This document shows positions 59,932 to 64,000 of a stretch of DNA of 64,000 nucleotides, piece after piece. The notes under the pieces are model-generated. The model had not been told where the DNA came from. It searched no databases and worked only from the letters and a program-made list of their open reading frames with translations. A program made the translations under genes and the position numbers. The DNA comes from an uncultured Alphaproteobacteria bacterium. Lineage in GTDB: Bacteria > Pseudomonadota > Alphaproteobacteria > Rhizobiales > Beijerinckiaceae. Numbering within the stretch: position 1 is the first letter of the stretch; each line of letters opens with the position of its first letter. The DNA is taken from positions 62,001 through 126,000 of the forward strand of contig CALKHP010000052.1 of NCBI GenBank assembly GCA_937988775.1. The letters are read 5' to 3'.

Positions 59932-61119
59932 ATGGTTCGCGCGTCGTCCGCTCTCGCCCGCTTCAAGGTTCTCGACCTCACGCGGGTGCGGGCCGGTCCG
60001 ACCTGCGTGCGCCAACTGGCCGACTGGGGCGCCGACGTCATCAAGATCGAGCTGCCGCTGGCGCTGGAGGACCCCGATCCGATGGGGGGCCCGCGCGGCG
60101 GGCCGGACTTCCAGAACCTGCATCGCAACAAGCGCAGCCTGACGCTCAACCTGAAGGAGCCGGAGGGGATCGCGATCTTCAAGCGGCTCGTGGCGGATGC
60201 CGACGTGGTCGTCGAGAATTTCCGCCCCAACGTCAAGCGCAAGCTCGGCATCGATTACGAGGCACTGTCGGCCATAAACCCTCGGCTGGTCTACGGCTCG
60301 ATCTCCGGCTTCGGCGATGACGGCCCCTATGCCGACCGGCCCGGCTTCGACCAGATCGCGCAGGGCATGGGCGGGCTGATGTCGATCACCGGCGAGCCCG
60401 GGCGCGGGCCGATGCGCGTCGGCATTCCGATCGCCGACCTGTGTTCCGGCATCTTCGCGGCGCAGGGCATCCTGGTGGCGCTGCTGGAACGCGAAACCAG
60501 CGGGCGCGGCCAATGGGTGCGCACCTCGCTGCTGCAGGCCCAGACCTTCATGCTGGATTTCCAGGCGGCGCGCTGGCTGATGGCGCAGGAGGTGCCGGGC
60601 CAGGCCGGCAACAACCACCCGACCAGCATCCCGACCGGCGTGTTCCGGACCAAGGACGGCCATATCAACATCGCCGCCTCCGGGCAGCATATGTGGGAAA
60701 GGCTGGCCAAAACGCTGGGTGCGGAGCGCTGGATCACCGATCCGCGCTTCGTCAACAGCGCCCAGCGCAGCGAGCATCGCGACGCGCTGCAAGCGGAAAT
60801 CGAGGAGCGCACCACGACCGAGAACAGCGCGGTGTGGATCGAGCGCCTCAATGTGGCGGGCGTGCCGTGTGGGCCGATCAATTCCATCGACCAGGTCTTC
60901 GCCGACGCGCAGGTCAAGCATCTCGGCCTTGCGCAGGAGTTGGCCAGCGACGGCCAGGCGCCGGTCAGCTATGTCAGCCAGCCGATGAAGCTCAGCCGCA
61001 CGCCAAGCAAGATCGTGCGCCACCCGCCGGAGCAGGGCGAGGATACCGATGCGATCCTGGCGGAACTCGGCTTCACGCCGGCGCAGATCGCTGACGCGCG
61101 CGCCAGAAACATCGTCTGA
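59932..61119 (+). CDS. CaiB/BaiF (family III) CoA transferase
   Basis: CoA transferase of 395 aa. Motifs are FKVLDLTRVRAGPTCVRQLADWGADVIKIE (in two parts, residues 8-37), LHRNKRSLTLNLK, RPGFDQIAQGMGGLMSITG and the catalytic Asp in VGIPIADLCSGIFAAQG. AGGAGG precedes ATG 59932. It diverges from GntR and the ferric-type ABC unit. It likely activates the acid that the transporter brings in, with the crotonase at 54207 acting later. Clearly different from the CaiB/BaiF protein at 18812. Confidence 0.92.
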   Translation: MVRASSALARFKVLDLTRVRAGPTCVRQLADWGADVIKIELPLALEDPDPMGGPRGGPDFQNLHRNKRSLTLNLKEPEGIAIFKRLVADADVVVENFRPNVKRKLGIDYEALSAINPRLVYGSISGFGDDGPYADRPGFDQIAQGMGGLMSITGEPGRGPMRVGIPIADLCSGIFAAQGILVALLERETSGRGQWVRTSLLQAQTFMLDFQAARWLMAQEVPGQAGNNHPTSIPTGVFRTKDGHINIAASGQHMWERLAKTLGAERWITDPRFVNSAQRSEHRDALQAEIEERTTTENSAVWIERLNVAGVPCGPINSIDQVFADAQVKHLGLAQELASDGQAPVSYVSQPMKLSRTPSKIVRHPPEQGEDTDAILAELGFTPAQIADARARNIV

Positions 61120-61182
61120 AGCAACGGGTCCCCGCGGCGCTCGCATGGGAGCACCGCGGGGACCGGCACCAAAGGACAAAAA

Positions 61183-61219
61183 AGAACGGCCGCCCCGATG
61201 CTCTCGGGGCGGCCGTTCT
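61183..61219 (-). terminator. Strong intrinsic terminator of the cold-shock gene, probably bidirectional
   Basis: A perfect 16-bp G+C-rich stem (AGAACGGCCGCCCCGA/TCGGGGCGGCCGTTCT) has a 5-base loop. On the minus strand it is followed directly by TTTTTT, the classic intrinsic form, 36 bp past the cold-shock stop. From the other side it lies 64 bp past the CaiB/BaiF stop and may serve that gene too. Confidence 0.92.
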
Positions 61220-61254
61220 ATCTTGATCTCGTCTTATCTTCGTCCGGCGAAGGA

Positions 61255-61953
61255 TCAGGGGAGGTCGATCGAGATCGCCTCACGGCCCTTCGGCGTCTCG
61301 ACGACGCGCATCGACACGCGCTCACCCTCGTTGAGGGCGCGCAGGCCGGCACGCTCGAGCACCGAGATGTGGACGAAGACATCCTTGCCGCCGTCTTCGC
61401 CAGCGATGAAGCCGAAGCCCTTCTCGCCGTTGAACCACTTCACCGTGCCGCCGAGTTCCACCGCGGTCGAGGGATCGACAGCGCGCCGCTGCGGACGCGG
61501 GCTGTCGAAGCCGCCGCTGCGGCCGCCGCCGAAGCCGCCACCACCGCCACCGAAGCCGCCGCCGCCGAAACGGGGCTGCTCGACGACCGAGCTTTCGTCG
61601 ACTTCAAGCACGCGCAGGACCTGGGGACCTTTCTGGCCCTGGCCGACCTGCACCTTGAGCTTGGCGCCGGGGCCAACGGTTTCATGGCCAGCCGCCTGGA
61701 TGGCGCCGATGTGCAGGAACGCATCACCGGAACCGTCAGCCAGTTCAACGAAGCCGAAACCCTTGTCTCCCTTGAACCATTTGACCGTTGCGTCGACCGC
61801 AGGGCCTGAGGGAGGCGTCATCATGTCACGACCGCCGCCATCGAACGGGCGTGGTGCCCGTGGTGACCGCGGAGCAAAACCCGACGGTCCGTCATCGTCA
61901 AATCCGCGCCTTCTCGGCTCACGGAAATCACCTCTACCACCTTTGCCCTTCAT
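61255..61953 (-). CDS. Cold-shock protein with two CSD domains
   Basis: Nucleic-acid-binding protein of 232 aa. A basic/acidic disordered N-terminus covers residues 1-50. CSD 1 is at about 54-118 (TVKWFKGDKGFGFVELADG, DAFLHI). A Gly-rich linker is at about 128-152 and CSD 2 at about 166-231 (TVKWFNGEKGFGFIAGEDG, DVFVHI). Each domain has RNP1 and RNP2. It is the tandem-CSD type common in Hyphomicrobiales and likely acts as an RNA chaperone. GGATTAAG precedes the ATG. Confidence 0.93.
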   Translation of the reverse strand: MKGKGGRGDFREPRRRGFDDDGPSGFAPRSPRAPRPFDGGGRDMMTPPSGPAVDATVKWFKGDKGFGFVELADGSGDAFLHIGAIQAAGHETVGPGAKLKVQVGQGQKGPQVLRVLEVDESSVVEQPRFGGGGFGGGGGGFGGGRSGGFDSPRPQRRAVDPSTAVELGGTVKWFNGEKGFGFIAGEDGGKDVFVHISVLERAGLRALNEGERVSMRVVETPKGREAISIDLP

Positions 61954-62305
61954 CTTAATCCTGTATTCCAGCCACCCGTCGATCCCTGCTGGCGATCTAT
62001 CCGTCTGGCTTGCCGTGCTACTGTTGACGTTGCGCAGATGCCACCGCTGTTGTACATTTTGCCCAAGGGCCTAATGTGGTCTTTATCGAAGACAACTCTC
62101 GGTTTCATCCGGCGCGCACAATAACAGCATCGGCGCTGATACAGAAGCTGTTTTGCTGGCCGAAACATTAAATCGATAAAAAATTCTGAACGACGGCCTT
62201 GCCATTGCGTGAGCCGCGGCCAAAATCGTCGGGCATCCCTGTTTTCCCTCCCCGCCCCGGAGCGCCATCCGGGGCCATCCCTGCCGATCTCGCGAAACGG
62301 ACACC
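61954..62305. other. Intergenic region between the cold-shock gene and zwf
   Basis: 352 bp between divergent genes. A frame of 72 codons (61950-62168, minus) overlaps the cold-shock start but has no recognisable product. The section may be the long 5' untranslated leader often found before cold-shock genes. An A+T-rich stretch at 62168-62190 (ATCGATAAAAAATTC) may hold the promoter. No other feature is seen. Confidence 0.5.
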
Positions 62306-63796
62306 ATGGCCGAACCGCTCCAAGCCACCACCGAACGCACCGCCGTGCCGGCCTTCGATCTCGTCATTTTCGGCGCCAATGGCGATCTCGCCATGCGCAA
62401 ACTGTTCGTGGCGCTCGCCGCGCGCGACCGGGAGGGCGTGCTGCCGCCCGAAAGCCGCATCATCGGCGTGGTGCGCCAGAAGGCGCAGTTGAAGACGCTG
62501 CCGGAAACCATCGCCGCCAGGCTGCACGAGAGCGGCTTCGACAAGGACGAGATCAAGCGCTTCATGGGCCGCATCGTCGTGGCGGAGACCGATGCGACCA
62601 AGCTCGAGACCTACGAGGCGCTGAAGCACGCGCTTGGCAAGGCCGAGCGCGTGCGCGCCTTCTACCTGTCGACGCCGCCGGACCTGTTCATCCCGATCGT
62701 CGAGAATCTCGGCAAGAGCGGCCTGGCCGTGGGCGACGCCCGCGTCATCATCGAAAAGCCGATCGGCCGCGATCTCACCAGCGCACGCGCCATCAACGAT
62801 GCCCTCGCCAAGGTGTTCACCGAGAAGCGCACCTACCGGATCGACCATTATCTCGGCAAGGAAACCGTGCAGAACCTGATGGTGATGCGCTTCGCCAACA
62901 CGCTGTTCGAGCGCTCGCTGTCGAGCCGCGACGTCGATCATGTCCAGATCACCGCCGCCGAGACGGTCGGGCTCGAGAGCCGCGCCGGCTATTATGACGG
63001 CGTCGGCGCCTTGCGCGACATGATCCAGAACCACGTCATGCAGCTCCTGTGCCTGTTCGCCATGGAGCCGCCGAACACGCTCGATGCCGAGGCGGTGCGC
63101 GACGAGAAGCTGCGCGTGCTGAAGGCGCTCAAGCCGATCGCCGGCGGCGAGGTGCAGCGCCAGACCGTGCGCGGCCAGTATTCGGCCGGCTCGATCGACG
63201 GCAAGCCGGTCAGGGGCTACACCGAGGAACTCGGGCGCGCCAGCAACACCGAGACCTTCGTGGCGCTGCGCTGCGAGATCGAGAACTGGCGCTGGGCCGG
63301 CGTGCCGTTCTACCTGCGCACCGGCAAGCGGCTCGCGGCGCGCTATTCCGAGATCGACGTCACCTTCAAGCAGGTGCCGTTCTCGATCTTCCGCAGCGCC
63401 GACGGCCACGATCCGTTGCAGCCGGACCGGCTCATCATCCGCCTGCAGCCGAACGAGGGCGTGCAGTTCCAAATGATGATGAAGGTGCCGGGCTCGGGCC
63501 GGCTCAAGCTGGTGCCGCGCATGCTCGACCTGCGCTATGCCGAAGCCTTCAACGAGCGCACCCCCGATGCCTATGAGCGGCTGCTCACCGACGTGATCCG
63601 CGGCGACCAGACCCTGTTCATGAGCCGCCACGAGGTCGAGGCGGCGTGGCGCTTCGTCGATCCGATCCTCGACGCCTGGCGCCAGGCGAGCGACGTGCTG
63701 CCGCGCTATGCCGCCGGCAGTTTCGGGCCGAGCCATGCCTTCGGCCTGATCGAGCGCGACGGGCGGAGCTGGGTCGACCCCGACCTCCCCGCCTGA
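62306..63796 (+). CDS. zwf: Glucose-6-phosphate 1-dehydrogenase
   Basis: First enzyme of the oxidative pentose phosphate and Entner-Doudoroff routes, 496 aa, full length. The coenzyme motif is FGANGDLAMRKL near residue 16; EKPIGRDL follows. The active-site RIDHYLGKETVQN holds the substrate-binding Lys and catalytic His region, and AGYYDGVGALRDMIQNH and PVRGYTEELGR-like blocks are also present. It produces NADPH and 6-phosphogluconolactone. In many alphaproteobacteria pgl and edd follow; here the next gene is pncB. Confidence 0.96.
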   Translation: MAEPLQATTERTAVPAFDLVIFGANGDLAMRKLFVALAARDREGVLPPESRIIGVVRQKAQLKTLPETIAARLHESGFDKDEIKRFMGRIVVAETDATKLETYEALKHALGKAERVRAFYLSTPPDLFIPIVENLGKSGLAVGDARVIIEKPIGRDLTSARAINDALAKVFTEKRTYRIDHYLGKETVQNLMVMRFANTLFERSLSSRDVDHVQITAAETVGLESRAGYYDGVGALRDMIQNHVMQLLCLFAMEPPNTLDAEAVRDEKLRVLKALKPIAGGEVQRQTVRGQYSAGSIDGKPVRGYTEELGRASNTETFVALRCEIENWRWAGVPFYLRTGKRLAARYSEIDVTFKQVPFSIFRSADGHDPLQPDRLIIRLQPNEGVQFQMMMKVPGSGRLKLVPRMLDLRYAEAFNERTPDAYERLLTDVIRGDQTLFMSRHEVEAAWRFVDPILDAWRQASDVLPRYAAGSFGPSHAFGLIERDGRSWVDPDLPA

Positions 63797-63928
63797 GGTG
63801 CGTTTGCACGCCAGGCGGCCGGCCACGGCACGGTTTCGTTGCAACGCAGCTTGCCTGGCCCGTCTGCTTGCTGCATCACGGCATGGTGACCTGCCGCCTC
63901 CTTGCAGAGGCCGTCCGGGAGAGGCCGC

Positions 63929-64000
63929 TTGATCGACATCGCCACGCGCGTCTGGAACCACACCTGGAAGATCGACCCGATCATCCGCTCGGTGCTGGAT
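63929..64000 (+). CDS. pncB: Nicotinate phosphoribosyltransferase, 5' end only
   Basis: The last 72 bases encode 24 residues, IDIATRVWNHTWKIDPIIRS plus VLD after an initial start residue. This matches the start of alphaproteobacterial PncB as I know it (DIATRVYNHTWKLDPIVRSLLD). The start appears to be TTG 63929, with GGGAGAGG upstream. The enzyme makes nicotinate mononucleotide for NAD salvage. It is 132 bp after zwf; the remainder lies outside the window. Confidence 0.8.
   Translation, partial: MIDIATRVWNHTWKIDPIIRSVLD

Noticed and set aside
61950..62168. 72-codon frame overlapping the start of the cold-shock gene
   Set aside because: No recognisable domain and no ribosome site. The position better fits an untranslated leader, though a small conserved protein cannot be fully excluded.
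1..64000. Insertion sequences, CRISPR arrays, tRNA or rRNA genes
   Set aside because: None seen on either strand; the only repeats are the 105-bp element, its 13-bp end and short tandem or inverted repeats.

Overview
The window is a G+C-rich (about two-thirds G+C by eye), densely packed stretch of an alphaproteobacterial chromosome, most likely from the order Hyphomicrobiales. The basis is the general amino acid transporter of Aap type, many Liv/Dpp/FCD-GntR systems, the double-domain cold-shock protein and the pncB start sequence. I cannot name the genus. No rRNA, tRNA, CRISPR array, transposase or phage gene was seen. Most of the window is catabolic 'uptake system plus CoA enzymes plus regulator' modules, with a few housekeeping genes (nrdAB, manC, zwf, pncB, a cold-shock gene).

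Layout. (1) 1-2078, minus strand: an amino-acid-type ABC uptake operon with an embedded isochorismatase-family amidohydrolase. (2) 2541-6860: a LysR gene diverging from a short leader ORF, a LeuC-like/LeuD-like hydro-lyase and an isocitrate-lyase-family enzyme. This block is bracketed by two inverted copies of a 105-bp palindromic repeat. (3) 7037-20068, minus strand: a 12-gene unit encoding a CaiB/BaiF CoA transferase, a complete Liv transporter, an acyl-CoA ligase, two SDRs, a crotonase, an Old-Yellow-Enzyme/FeS flavoprotein and a hydroxyisobutyrate-dehydrogenase-like enzyme. It diverges from (4) 20177-26435, plus strand: IclR regulator, two MaoC-fold proteins, acyl-CoA dehydrogenase, SDR, thiolase and a Cat1-type CoA transferase. 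Together (3) and (4) look like one bidirectional regulon for taking up, activating and beta-oxidising an unidentified carboxylic acid.

(5) 26461-36599: aapJQMP plus a beta-keto acid cleavage enzyme (BKACE) on the minus strand. Diverging from it are a sphingosine-phosphate-lyase-like PLP enzyme, a GntR regulator, a second BKACE and an aminotransferase closely resembling beta-phenylalanine aminotransferase. The shared intergenic region carries perfect palindromes. The set suggests degradation of a beta-amino acid through a beta-keto acid. (6) 36663-41030, minus strand: nrdA-nrdB. NrdB has Phe at the tyrosyl-radical position, as in class Ic (Mn/Fe) ribonucleotide reductases. The promoter overlaps an NrdR-box-like palindrome and is followed by a cobalamin riboswitch.

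(7) 41074-52160, minus strand: a nine-gene colinear unit with a Dpp-type transporter, a ThDP enzyme, an acetylpolyamine-amidohydrolase-like deacetylase, GntR, a hydroxylysine-kinase-like phosphotransferase and a phospho-lyase-like class III transaminase. (8) 52593-54008: manC. (9) 54207-61119: a crotonase and a ferric-type ABC transporter on the minus strand, with a GntR gene diverging from a second CaiB/BaiF transferase. (10) 61183-64000: a strong terminator, a two-domain cold-shock protein, zwf and the start of pncB.

Substrates of the catabolic modules are inferred from family and context only. No database search was run.
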